From the NCBI RefSeq assembly GCF_000297095.1, contig NZ_AEEA01000056.1:1-64000 (forward strand): a stretch of DNA of 64,000 nt, in the 5' to 3' direction. The notes below the pieces were generated by a model. That model did not search any database. It was not told the origin of the DNA and was given only the letters and a program-made list of their open reading frames with translations. Of this stretch, positions 1-7,997 are shown piece by piece; positions within the stretch are counted from its first letter, which is position 1, and each line of letters begins with the position of its first letter. Source of the stretch: Treponema primitia ZAS-1 (GTDB lineage Bacteria; Spirochaetota; Spirochaetia; Treponematales; Breznakiellaceae). The translations under genes and the position numbers were made by a program.

Positions 1-104
1 TGGAGGGACCCTCTGGGAGGACCCATACTTTCCCTTCCTGACAGGCCCCCCCTACAAGTTGTGTGCTTCGGAGACCCAATCAAAGGGCGCATGGCTTCAC
101 CGGG

Positions 105-2894
105 TTACCTACCGTGGCAGAACTTATATTTTTTACCAGAACCGCACGGGCAGGGGTCATTGCGTCCGACCTTAGGGACAGAACGAACCACCGTAACTGC
201 CTCGGGCTCGGAGCGGGAAGAGGGGCCGGCTGGACGGGCGCTTCCTGCAGCGGTGTTAGAAGCAGCACCGCTTGAAGCGAAGGCGCCGATACTGCCGTGG
301 CTGGCGGATTGGGCAGTGCCAAGGGTCTGTCGGCCGGTGGGGCGTTCGCCGGCTGCCATGATGCGGACCAGATGTACCCGGGAGGCTATTTCTTCACGGA
401 TGGTGTCGATCATGGTATCAAAAATTTGGAAGCCTTCAATTTTGTATTCTGTTAAGGGGTTTTTCTGGGCATAGCCCCGGAGGTAAACTGCTTCCCGGAG
501 ACCTTCCATGTTTTCCAGGTGATCCAGCCACTTCCGGTCTATTGATTGGAGGTACTGCCCCCGGATAAAATGGTTTATACCTTCTTCACCTACCAAGTTT
601 TCCTTGTTAGTAATATCCGCTTCCAGATCCCGTATTATCAGTGCACTGAGGGCTTCCGGAGTTTGGACATCCTTGGTTGCGCCGTTCTCCTTGAACGTAT
701 CCACCGGGAGAGGATAGCCAAATTTTTCCTTAAGATACGCCGTCAGTTCCTTTATCGCTTCCCCTTGATCCTGCCGCTGGGCAGTGCGGTATCGGCCTAT
801 TGCGGACTCGACCATATCGGCAGTGGCTTCGTTTACCCTGTTCCGCAGATTAGCGTCCCGGAGGATCGCATCCCGCTGTTCGTAGATAAACTTCCGCTGC
901 TGGTTTAGCACATCGTCGTATTCCAGAAGGTGTTTACGGATCTCAAAGTTCCGTTCCTCCACCTTTTTCTGCGCCTTTTCAATGCTCTTGTTGAGCCAGG
1001 GATGGTAGATGGGTTCCCCGGGTTCCATGCCGATTTTGGACATAAGGTTCTTGATATTGTCCCCGCCGAAAAGGCGCATAAGGTCATCGTCCATGGAAAT
1101 GAAAAACTTCGATCGTCCCGGGTCACCCTGGCGGCCTGAACGGCCCCGGAGCTGGTTATCGATACGCCGGCTTTCGTGACGCTCCGTACCTATTACATAG
1201 AGGCCTCCGAGGGATTTGACTTCCACGTAATCTTTTTTCCAGGTTTCGTATTCTTCTTTATAAATTGCCGCGTATTTTTCCGGGGGAGCGTCGGTACCGG
1301 CTCGTTTTCGGGCCCGGTGTTCCGGACTGCCCCCAAGTTTGATATCCGTACCGCGGCCCGCCATATTGGTGGCGATGGTTACGGCGCCCTTGGAACCCGC
1401 TTCGGCAATGATGATGGCCTCACGGGCATGGTTTTTGGCGTTGAGCACCTCATGGCGCACACCCCGGCGGGTAAGAAGGCCTGAAAGTTTCTCCGACTTT
1501 TCGATAGAAACCGTGCCTACCAACATGGGCTGGCCCTTCTGGTGAGCCTCGGCAATTTCAGTACAAAGGGCGCTGAACTTTTCATCTTCGTTCAGGTAAA
1601 CCACATCGTCCTGGTCATTACGGGTCACGGGCAGATTGGTGGGTATCACTACAACTTCCAAATTGTATATTTTGGCGAATTCTACGGCCTCAGTGTCCGC
1701 AGTACCGGTCATACCGGATATTTTTTCATACAACCTAAAGTAATTTTGGAAGGTAATGGTGGCCAGAGTCCGGTTTCGCTGGGCTATTTTGATCCGTTCC
1801 TTGGCCTCAATCGCCTGGTGGAGACCGTCGGAGTAGCGGCGGCCATAGAGAATACGACCGGTAAATTCATCCACAATCTGGACCAGCCCGTCCTGGACCA
1901 CATAGTCCACATCAATATGGAAGAGCTTGTGCGCGCGAAGGGCCTGGGTAAAGTAATGGAGGTACTCAAAGTTTTCCTCATCCACAATGGCGCCCTTGAT
2001 CAGGTTTCGCTTTTGGAGCAGATCCTCAAGTTTGGCCATGCCGGTATTGGAAAAGGAAATATTTTTGTTCTTTTCGTTGAGTTTATAATCCCCGATGACC
2101 TCTTCTCCCTGGGTTTCATCGGGGTACTCGCCATTGTCTTTTTTCTTTACCTCTTCCAGAGTCCCCAGGAGCTTATCCACCTCAGCGTACTTGAAGGTAT
2201 CGTCCTCGGCGGCCCCGGAGATGATCAGGGGGGTGCGGGCTTCGTCGATGAGTATGGAGTCAATTTCGTCAACCACACAAAAACTGTGACCCCGCTGGAC
2301 CCGTCCTTCCAGGTCCCAGCGCATATTGTCCCGGAGGTAGTCAAAGCCGAATTCGTTGTTGGTACCATAGGTAATATCACAGGCATAATTCAGCTTCCGC
2401 CTATCGTTGTCCATGTCCGAAAGGATGGTCCCCACGGTGATGCCCAGGTAGCTGAACACCGGCCGCATCCAGTCCGCGTCCCGTGCAGCCAGGTAATCGT
2501 TCACCGTAACCACGTGGACACCCTTGCCCGAAAGGGCGTTGAGGTAGGTGGCGGCCACACTCATCAGGGTCTTGCCTTCCCCGGTCTTCATCTCCACGAT
2601 CTTTCCTTGGTGGAGCACGATGGAACCCAGGACCTGGACATCGTAGGGCCGTTCCCCCAGGTTCCGCCGGGCAGCTTCCCGGGCCAGGGCAAAAGCTTCC
2701 GGGAGCAGGGCATCCAGGGATTCCCCCTTGGCATAGCGTTCCCGGAACAGGGCAGTCATTTTTGGATATTCTTCCGCGGGCAGAGCCGCAGCCCAGGCTT
2801 CTTTCTCGTTCACCGAGTGTAATATGGGCAAAAGGGCCTTTAAATCCCGCTCGTGCTGGGAGCCGAACAGGGCTTTTACGATTTTTTCAAACAT
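105..2894 (-). CDS. secA: Preprotein translocase ATPase SecA
   Basis: Motor ATPase that pushes unfolded preproteins through SecYEG at the inner membrane. The 929-residue product has the SecA-type Walker A MKTGEGKT (about 102-109), the DEAD-like segment VVDEIDSILIDEART (near 207) and the helicase part with TERHESRRIDNQLRGRSGRQGDPG. The last 20 residues form the zinc-binding tail CPCGSGKKYKFCHG (Cys915, Cys917, Cys926, His927), the SecB/ribosome-binding signature, after a low-complexity Ala/Ser/Gly linker (about 855-895). ATG start at 2894 with only a weak Shine-Dalgarno. The gene appears complete and stands alone, facing away from the lipoprotein gene to its right. Family assignment is certain. 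Confidence 0.98.
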   Translation of the reverse strand: MFEKIVKALFGSQHERDLKALLPILHSVNEKEAWAAALPAEEYPKMTALFRERYAKGESLDALLPEAFALAREAARRNLGERPYDVQVLGSIVLHQGKIVEMKTGEGKTLMSVAATYLNALSGKGVHVVTVNDYLAARDADWMRPVFSYLGITVGTILSDMDNDRRKLNYACDITYGTNNEFGFDYLRDNMRWDLEGRVQRGHSFCVVDEIDSILIDEARTPLIISGAAEDDTFKYAEVDKLLGTLEEVKKKDNGEYPDETQGEEVIGDYKLNEKNKNISFSNTGMAKLEDLLQKRNLIKGAIVDEENFEYLHYFTQALRAHKLFHIDVDYVVQDGLVQIVDEFTGRILYGRRYSDGLHQAIEAKERIKIAQRNRTLATITFQNYFRLYEKISGMTGTADTEAVEFAKIYNLEVVVIPTNLPVTRNDQDDVVYLNEDEKFSALCTEIAEAHQKGQPMLVGTVSIEKSEKLSGLLTRRGVRHEVLNAKNHAREAIIIAEAGSKGAVTIATNMAGRGTDIKLGGSPEHRARKRAGTDAPPEKYAAIYKEEYETWKKDYVEVKSLGGLYVIGTERHESRRIDNQLRGRSGRQGDPGRSKFFISMDDDLMRLFGGDNIKNLMSKIGMEPGEPIYHPWLNKSIEKAQKKVEERNFEIRKHLLEYDDVLNQQRKFIYEQRDAILRDANLRNRVNEATADMVESAIGRYRTAQRQDQGEAIKELTAYLKEKFGYPLPVDTFKENGATKDVQTPEALSALIIRDLEADITNKENLVGEEGINHFIRGQYLQSIDRKWLDHLENMEGLREAVYLRGYAQKNPLTEYKIEGFQIFDTMIDTIREEIASRVHLVRIMAAGERPTGRQTLGTAQSASHGSIGAFASSGAASNTAAGSARPAGPSSRSEPEAVTVVRSVPKVGRNDPCPCGSGKKYKFCHGR

Positions 2895-2962
2895 AGTACT
2901 ACTTTACTGTCGGAGGGGGCTTGTTGGCAAGAGAGAACGGGGCAGGGGAGCATCACTCTTCC

Positions 2963-2991
2963 TTGACAAGCCGTCCCCCCTGGTCTAAGGT
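2963..2991 (+). promoter_or_regulatory. Possible sigma-70 promoter, poor -10
   Basis: TTGACA at 2963-2968, a 17-base spacer, then TAAGGT at 2986-2991, which matches only three of six consensus -10 bases. It lies 8 bases before the lipoprotein ATG at 2999, so a transcript from here would be almost leaderless. Weak call. Confidence 0.25.
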
Positions 2992-2998
2992 TTTATTC

Positions 2999-4207
2999 AT
3001 GAAGCTGCATCCTCTGCTTGTCTGTGTCCCCCTTATATTGTTCAGCGCCTGTACCCGGCAAGGGCTTGTTTCCATTGCCCGTGAGGATCATTTTGCCCTG
3101 GAAATTGGGCGTTTAGAGGATCAGATCGACCTCTACAACCTGGAGGGAGGGCGGAGCAACCGAAAAACCTCCCTGGCAATGAGGGATGGTCTGTTCTATA
3201 TTGCCGACGGTAACGGGGGAAAGGTGGTCCACTATACCTCCTACGGAGATCTCCTGTTCATGATCTATAACGAAAAAACCAACCCGCCGCCCCTGACACT
3301 GCGGACCGATGTGGAAACCGAAGGGGTGGGAACCCGGGGGGCTTTTCCGTATCCTCTGGAGGAACCGGGGAACATCACCGTGGATACCCGCAAACATATC
3401 TATGTGGAAGACCGGCTTCCCTATGAGCGCCGTAGTTTTGACACGGAAAACAGGATCATTGAAGACGCCATAGTCCTCCATTTCGACGCTAACGGGCGCT
3501 TTGTGGAATATCTTGGTAAGGAGGGCATAGGGGGATCCCCCTTTCCCAAAATCGAGCGGATTAGCGTTTCGGTACAGGATGAATTTGCCGTTGTCTGCCG
3601 TATGCCCACGGGCTGGAATATCTATTGGTATGACGCCGAGGGAGTCCTGCTGTATTTTCTTCCCCTGCGAAATGAAATTATCCCCACACCTCCGGACCGT
3701 ATGCCCGTATTTCCTTCAATTGATACTATTGCGGTGTCTCCGGACAGCCGGAAGCTCTTTATCAAAGTTGATTATTACCGGGAAACCTTCGATGAATCCA
3801 CCAACACCAAACTTGGTGCGGAACCGGATAGTTCTGTAATCTGGATGATGAATGTGGAAGACGGAACCTACAGCGGTACCATCGAAGTACCGTTCTTTGA
3901 GCACCATGTTACGGAAAATAACCGCCGCATCACAGAAAAGCTCCTCTATTCCCTTTTAGGGGCGGTAAAAAACGACCGGGTATTGCTCATCTTTCCGGTG
4001 GAGGACGGGTATTCCATCATGATCCTCTCCGTTAATCCCCACGAACAACGCCGGGGTTTTATCCAGGTAAAAGATGAAGAACTTCAATACAACGCTTTTT
4101 ATATCTCCGCCGAAGGTATCCTATCGGCCCTCCTTGCCACGGATTTCCAGGCAAAACTGGTCTGGTGGCGCACCGACAGGTTGCTGGAAGAGGGTAGTCC
4201 CTTATAG
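2999..4207 (+). CDS. Spirochete lipoprotein of unknown function
   Basis: Not recognised at family level. I start it at the ATG at 2999 because the product then opens with a lipoprotein signal peptide, MKLHPLLVCVPLILFSAC, with the lipobox Cys at residue 18. Upstream in-frame codons would bury this signal. The 402-residue product is soluble after the signal, with recurring short beta-type segments (for example GLFYIADGNGGKVVHY, DEFAVVCRMPTGWNIYWY) that suggest a beta-propeller-like fold; this is inferred from pattern only. It starts a plus-strand run of small envelope genes (to 5686). Probably lipid-anchored in the periplasm or outer envelope. Confidence 0.7.
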   Translation: MKLHPLLVCVPLILFSACTRQGLVSIAREDHFALEIGRLEDQIDLYNLEGGRSNRKTSLAMRDGLFYIADGNGGKVVHYTSYGDLLFMIYNEKTNPPPLTLRTDVETEGVGTRGAFPYPLEEPGNITVDTRKHIYVEDRLPYERRSFDTENRIIEDAIVLHFDANGRFVEYLGKEGIGGSPFPKIERISVSVQDEFAVVCRMPTGWNIYWYDAEGVLLYFLPLRNEIIPTPPDRMPVFPSIDTIAVSPDSRKLFIKVDYYRETFDESTNTKLGAEPDSSVIWMMNVEDGTYSGTIEVPFFEHHVTENNRRITEKLLYSLLGAVKNDRVLLIFPVEDGYSIMILSVNPHEQRRGFIQVKDEELQYNAFYISAEGILSALLATDFQAKLVWWRTDRLLEEGSPL

Positions 4208-4227
4208 GGCTGTCAGCCCGGAGTAAT

Positions 4228-4806
4228 ATGGAACCAAAGGAACAGGAACCGAAAAGAAACGATGATCCCCTCCAAAATCTGGACCGGGAGGTGATCTTTT
4301 ACTATAACCGTGAACGCCGTCTTGAGCGGGTATCCCCTGCGGTACGGGCTCTCAATGAAGGGAAGCTGGTAAAAGGCGGGTTTATCCACTCCCTCACTTC
4401 CACAAAATCCCATGTATTTCTCTTTATCTCCATCCTGATCATAATAACCATGATCATGGTCTTTTCAGCTCTGCAGGCCCCATGGGGAGTTATTACCCTG
4501 GGGGGCAATGACCTTACAGTCAGGGCCGGACGCAGCCGGGATGAATCCTTTATCACTATCAATAAAAGCATTGCCGCCAAGGAGGAAAACCCATATACCG
4601 GGGAGGTATATGTGGGGGTTTCCCCGATCATACGGTCTTCGGGAAAAACAAATCCCGCGGATATTCCTGTCTTTACCGGCCAGATCTTTTTTACGATGGA
4701 ACCGGAGGAAGAATATCGTCTCGTTCTGCCCTTTAGTGGGGAAAACTATATGCTCCTTTTCCAGGTAGGGGATCAGCGGGCTTCAACCCGGGTTAAAACC
4801 AAATAG
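4228..4806 (+). CDS. Single-pass membrane protein, unknown
   Basis: Product of 192 residues with a charged N-terminal cytoplasmic part (1-57), one strongly hydrophobic segment (about 60-82, HVFLFISILIIITMIMVFSA) and an extracytoplasmic C-terminal domain of about 110 residues that looks all-beta. A GGAG lies 4 bases before the ATG. It follows the lipoprotein gene by 20 bases, so the two are probably co-transcribed. No family recognised; no catalytic motif seen. Confidence 0.65.
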   Translation: MEPKEQEPKRNDDPLQNLDREVIFYYNRERRLERVSPAVRALNEGKLVKGGFIHSLTSTKSHVFLFISILIIITMIMVFSALQAPWGVITLGGNDLTVRAGRSRDESFITINKSIAAKEENPYTGEVYVGVSPIIRSSGKTNPADIPVFTGQIFFTMEPEEEYRLVLPFSGENYMLLFQVGDQRASTRVKTK

Positions 4807-4827
4807 CCTTCCTTTTTATACTCTTTC

Positions 4828-4856
4828 TTGACCGAAGGGCATTATTGAGGTATGTT
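4828..4856 (+). promoter_or_regulatory. Possible sigma-70 promoter
   Basis: TTGACC at 4828-4833, a 17-base spacer and TATGTT at 4851-4856, followed about 20 bases later by the ATG at 4877 with a GGAG ribosome-binding site. Good spacing; the -10 matches four of six consensus bases. Confidence 0.4.
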
Positions 4857-4876
4857 TATAAAATGCGGAGAGTGGT

Positions 4877-5287
4877 ATGATTCAGTTTTATTTTTTGTCC
4901 ATCCTTTTGAACGGCTTGGCGGGGTATACCCTTGTTGTTGGTACCGGTGAAGAGGATACCAGTCTGGATACCGGGTTCCGCCTGTCCCTCCAAAACGAAA
5001 GCTGCCGGCTTATCCTGGGGGTACTGACCATCGTAATGGGGTTTCTGAAAATCCTCTCTTCGGTCCAGGGGGATGTGCAGGTCATTGGGGACCTTATTCC
5101 CGCCCTAGCGGGTTTCCTTGCGGGGTTTGTCCTGGTATTTGAATACTACCGCAGCCGGTCCACCTTGGAACCGGAACATACCGAAAAGATTGAACAGCTT
5201 TTGATACATAATAAAAAATGGATAGGCTTCATTGCCCTGGCGGCGGCAGCCCTTCATTTCCTCTTTCCCACGGTTCTTTTCCTTTAG
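4877..5287 (+). CDS. Small polytopic membrane protein, unknown
   Basis: Product of 136 residues with about four hydrophobic stretches: residues 3-22, 44-62, 72-92 and 117-136. An acidic loop (GEEDTSLDTG) follows the first. GGAG sits 6 bases before the ATG. Its place between an anchored envelope protein and a Nudix gene gives no functional hint. No family recognised. Confidence 0.6.
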   Translation: MIQFYFLSILLNGLAGYTLVVGTGEEDTSLDTGFRLSLQNESCRLILGVLTIVMGFLKILSSVQGDVQVIGDLIPALAGFLAGFVLVFEYYRSRSTLEPEHTEKIEQLLIHNKKWIGFIALAAAALHFLFPTVLFL

Positions 5288-5296
5288 GGTTCCCCC

Positions 5297-5686
5297 TTGC
5301 ATACATCAGTCGCAGGAATCGCCTGGGATAATGGACGCTTCTTCATAGCACTGCGCAGCAGTGGCGGGGATATGGGGGATAGGTGGGAATTCCCCGGGGG
5401 TAAGGTGGAAGAGGGGGAGTCCGACGAAATGGCCCTCAAACGGGAATATGAAGAGGAATTCGGGGCGCCTGTCACCGTGGGTCCCCTTTTGGGGACCGCA
5501 AGCTTTGAACACCACGGCATTACCCGCCAGGTAAACGCTTACCGGATTTATTTTACCGATACCAATTTCACGCTTACCGAACATACCCAATGGCGCTGGG
5601 CTAGTATTGATGAAATTGAGCTGCTGCCCTTTGTCGATTCGGATCTCAAGCTGGTTCCGGCCTTAAAAAAGGCTAGTTTTTCTTAG
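5297..5686 (+). CDS. Nudix hydrolase, MutT type
   Basis: A 129-residue protein with a complete Nudix box GX5EX7REUXEEXGU at residues 35-57 (G35, E41, R49, E50, E53, E54, G56). Length and the WEFPGGKVEEGE context match the MutT/8-oxo-dGTP diphosphatase group, which removes oxidised nucleotides from the dNTP pool; the real substrate cannot be told from sequence. The only start that fits the family N-terminus is TTG at 5297, because the nearby ATG at 5334 is out of frame. The last 14 bases overlap the end of the convergent omptin gene. Confidence 0.85.
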   Translation: MHTSVAGIAWDNGRFFIALRSSGGDMGDRWEFPGGKVEEGESDEMALKREYEEEFGAPVTVGPLLGTASFEHHGITRQVNAYRIYFTDTNFTLTEHTQWRWASIDEIELLPFVDSDLKLVPALKKASFS

Positions 5687-6695
5687 AAAGCTTCCCCAGG
5701 GGGAGGGCGAATTTCAGGGAGAGCCCTAAATCAAAGGCTGAATAGGAAGCGCCGGCCCGGATTCCGTCAGGGTTTTTTTGGAAGAGATTAGAACTTGAAC
5801 CTATCATTAACAAATAGGTATCTCCGCGGGTACCGGTAATGTACCGCCAGGAACCGTGTAAAACCAATGAAAGATTTTGATTGGAAGAGAAACTAAGATC
5901 CAGATATGGTTCCAAATACAATCCTCCTTGTATTATATCGCTGTACTGTACGTTTTTATTTATGTGAGTATCCGTATTGCTGGCGAATATCAGAGGGCTA
6001 ATAAAAAAACGGAAATCCAGCGTTAAAACTTGGTGAAACGGCCAAAAAAGCCCGAGTTCCGGTGAGAGGATTAACCAATTCTGATCATAGGTGATGCCGG
6101 TTCCCTGAAGATATTTTTTATCCCATCCATCCTGCATATATTCGAGGTAACCATCCTGGGCTATCCAGGAAAACCGCATATACGAAACGGAAAGCATGGC
6201 CTTGATTACCACTTCCGCGGCAATGGGGATCGAGATACCCCCCGAAACATCCAGTAGCATCGCCCCCTGAATATAGGCGTCATGGGAGGAAAAATTGGTT
6301 AAACGCGGATCATCATAACTTGTAGAAACCGAAGAATCGTGCCAATCCCGGTCTTCCATGGTTCCGCTTAAAATTGGAAGTCCAAACTTAACCGACAGAT
6401 CCGCCGCGACGCCAAGGCCGGCAAGGGGATCGGCACGGGAAAAAGACAGGGCTGAACCCAGGTACACCAGGGGATTTAGGTCCCAGTTGAGCTGGCTAAG
6501 TTTATCATCCTTTTTGGAATACTTATAAACAATTTCTTCGGACTGCCCCAGAAGGACCCCGGTCCCGGTGGACAGAGAGATCCTGTAGGGGGTCTTGCCA
6601 ATGGTAAAGTTTATATCATCCTGGCCATAGCTCAAAACCGGAAATACGCCAATAGTCATACTGACGAAAAATACAAAGGCGTATATACTTTTCAT
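5673..6695 (-). CDS. Omptin-family outer membrane protease
   Basis: A 340-residue protein with a signal peptide (1-24, ending VLSYG|QDD) and omptin hallmarks: a GQSEEIVYKYSKKDDKLSQLNW stretch early, then GTMEDRDWHDSS carrying the Asp115/Asp117 pair, and later NTDTH with Asp242/His244. These match the catalytic Asp-Asp and Asp-His pairs of OmpT-type aspartic proteases. Alternating hydrophobic strands fit a 10-strand outer-membrane barrel. The C-terminus (FALPLGKLSKKN) is charged and lacks the usual terminal aromatic residue. Role: cleavage at basic residues of surface or host/neighbour proteins. The start codon is only 3 bases from the divergent ATG at 6699. Confidence 0.8.
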   Translation of the reverse strand: MKSIYAFVFFVSMTIGVFPVLSYGQDDINFTIGKTPYRISLSTGTGVLLGQSEEIVYKYSKKDDKLSQLNWDLNPLVYLGSALSFSRADPLAGLGVAADLSVKFGLPILSGTMEDRDWHDSSVSTSYDDPRLTNFSSHDAYIQGAMLLDVSGGISIPIAAEVVIKAMLSVSYMRFSWIAQDGYLEYMQDGWDKKYLQGTGITYDQNWLILSPELGLFWPFHQVLTLDFRFFISPLIFASNTDTHINKNVQYSDIIQGGLYLEPYLDLSFSSNQNLSLVLHGSWRYITGTRGDTYLLMIGSSSNLFQKNPDGIRAGASYSAFDLGLSLKFALPLGKLSKKN

Positions 6696-6698
6696 ATT

Positions 6699-7103
6699 AT
6701 GAGAGTAGGTGCATCTTTATGCTCTGGTCAAGTGCTGGTCCTTAGCTTAACCATCCTCCTGGGGGCCTGTAAGCGCGGTCCTGAAGAAATGCCCCTTGTC
6801 CCGCCCGTTACTCCCCCCCTATCCCGTTCCGTAATCGGCTACGGGGTGATAAGCAATTCGTATACCCATGTGCAGAACGAACCTGCACCGGAATCGGTTT
6901 CCCTGGGCTATTTACGCCGGGGGTCCGTGGCGGAGATCCTGGAACGGAGAATTATAACAACCCGCGGGGCTCCGGAAGCGTGGATCCGGGTAAACACCAC
7001 CTACCGGGGTTGGATTAAAGAAGCGGGCGTACAGATATATGACAATGAAACCCAGGCCATGACTGCCTCGGAGTCCCTAAGCAGCGGACAAGAGCTTCGA
7101 TGA
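6699..7103 (+). CDS. Small lipoprotein with possible SH3-like domain
   Basis: A 134-residue product with a lipoprotein signal peptide ending LTILLGAC (Cys at residue 24). After a proline-rich linker comes an SH3b-like stretch of about 60 residues (YGVISNSYTHVQNEPAPESVSLGYLRRGSVAEIL...WIRVNTTYRGWIKEAGVQIYD), typical of small peptidoglycan- or wall-associated domains. The stop codon overlaps the ATG of the DUF445 gene (ATGA), so the two are translationally coupled. An internal GTG at 6732 is an alternative start that would leave room for a divergent promoter but removes the n-region Arg. Confidence 0.65.
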   Translation: MRVGASLCSGQVLVLSLTILLGACKRGPEEMPLVPPVTPPLSRSVIGYGVISNSYTHVQNEPAPESVSLGYLRRGSVAEILERRIITTRGAPEAWIRVNTTYRGWIKEAGVQIYDNETQAMTASESLSSGQELR

Positions 7104-7897
7104 ACCCCCTCCTGATTTGGCTTATCCCCCCTCTTATAGGGGCCGTGATAGGGTATATAACCAATGCGGTGGCTATAAAAATGCTGTTCCGGCCCCTAAA
7201 GGAGGTCCGGGTTTTTGGTATCCGCCTGCCCTTTACCCCGGGGATACTGCCCCGGCAGCGGCATAAGCTGGCGGAAAATATCGGCGCCATTGTGGAACAG
7301 CAGCTCCTGACTCCGGAAATACTTGTTGCCCGGCTGCGGCAGGAGGATGTGCGGAACAGCCTTAAGACTGCCATAGCGGGGTATATGGAAAAACTAATAA
7401 ACGCCCCGGATACTGCCAAACCCATTACCGATTTTCTGAAAAAACCGGAGATCCATCGGCTCATGGAAATTCATGGCCGGGTCTTTCTGAACAACGCAAT
7501 CCTTAGGTTAAACGTATTTCAGCGCTTCTTTTTATCCGCCGGTCAATTTGATAATACCCTTCATGACCGGATGCCGGAGATTATCGACGATCTTATCCGT
7601 CAGCTGGATGAAATCCTGAAGGACCGGGATATACAAGCGGGGATACTAACATTCTTTGGGGATGAATTTTCGGAACGGGGCCTCCAAGTATTAGAAGAAA
7701 AAAGCGCTGCCCTGTTAAAAACTATCAATATTAAAGCGCTGGTTTCCAAGAGGATCGATTCCTTGGACATGCTTTCGGTGGAACATATCGTTCTGGATGT
7801 AATGGCTAACCAGCTCAAGTGGATTAACATTTTTGGCGCCATTTTGGGCGCCCTCATCGGACTCTTCCAATCGGTCTTTTCCTGGTTTATCCGATAA
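7100..7897 (+). CDS. DUF445 family membrane protein
   Basis: A 265-residue protein of the DUF445 (YheB-like) family, recognised from the N-terminus IPPLIGAVIGYITNAVAIKMLFRP and the following FTPGILPRQRHKLAENIGAIV. Membrane segments at residues 4-22 and at the C-terminus (about 243-262) bracket a long helical middle region. The molecular role of this family is not established; members are inner-membrane proteins. Overlaps the upstream lipoprotein gene by 4 bases. Confidence 0.85.
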   Translation: MNPLLIWLIPPLIGAVIGYITNAVAIKMLFRPLKEVRVFGIRLPFTPGILPRQRHKLAENIGAIVEQQLLTPEILVARLRQEDVRNSLKTAIAGYMEKLINAPDTAKPITDFLKKPEIHRLMEIHGRVFLNNAILRLNVFQRFFLSAGQFDNTLHDRMPEIIDDLIRQLDEILKDRDIQAGILTFFGDEFSERGLQVLEEKSAALLKTINIKALVSKRIDSLDMLSVEHIVLDVMANQLKWINIFGAILGALIGLFQSVFSWFIR

Positions 7898-7997
7898 AAC
7901 CTCGGCAGAAGATACTGAAAAAAAAATAAAAAAAGTTACCTATTACTAAAGCAAATTTTACCTTCCCCCCCTAACAAGGGGTATTACGGGAGGTTTT

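Noticed and set aside
1542..2822. A 426-codon open frame on the plus strand opposite secA
   Set aside because: It lies entirely antisense to a strongly conserved gene, has no recognisable family or ribosome-binding site, and fits the open-frame bias expected in this composition.
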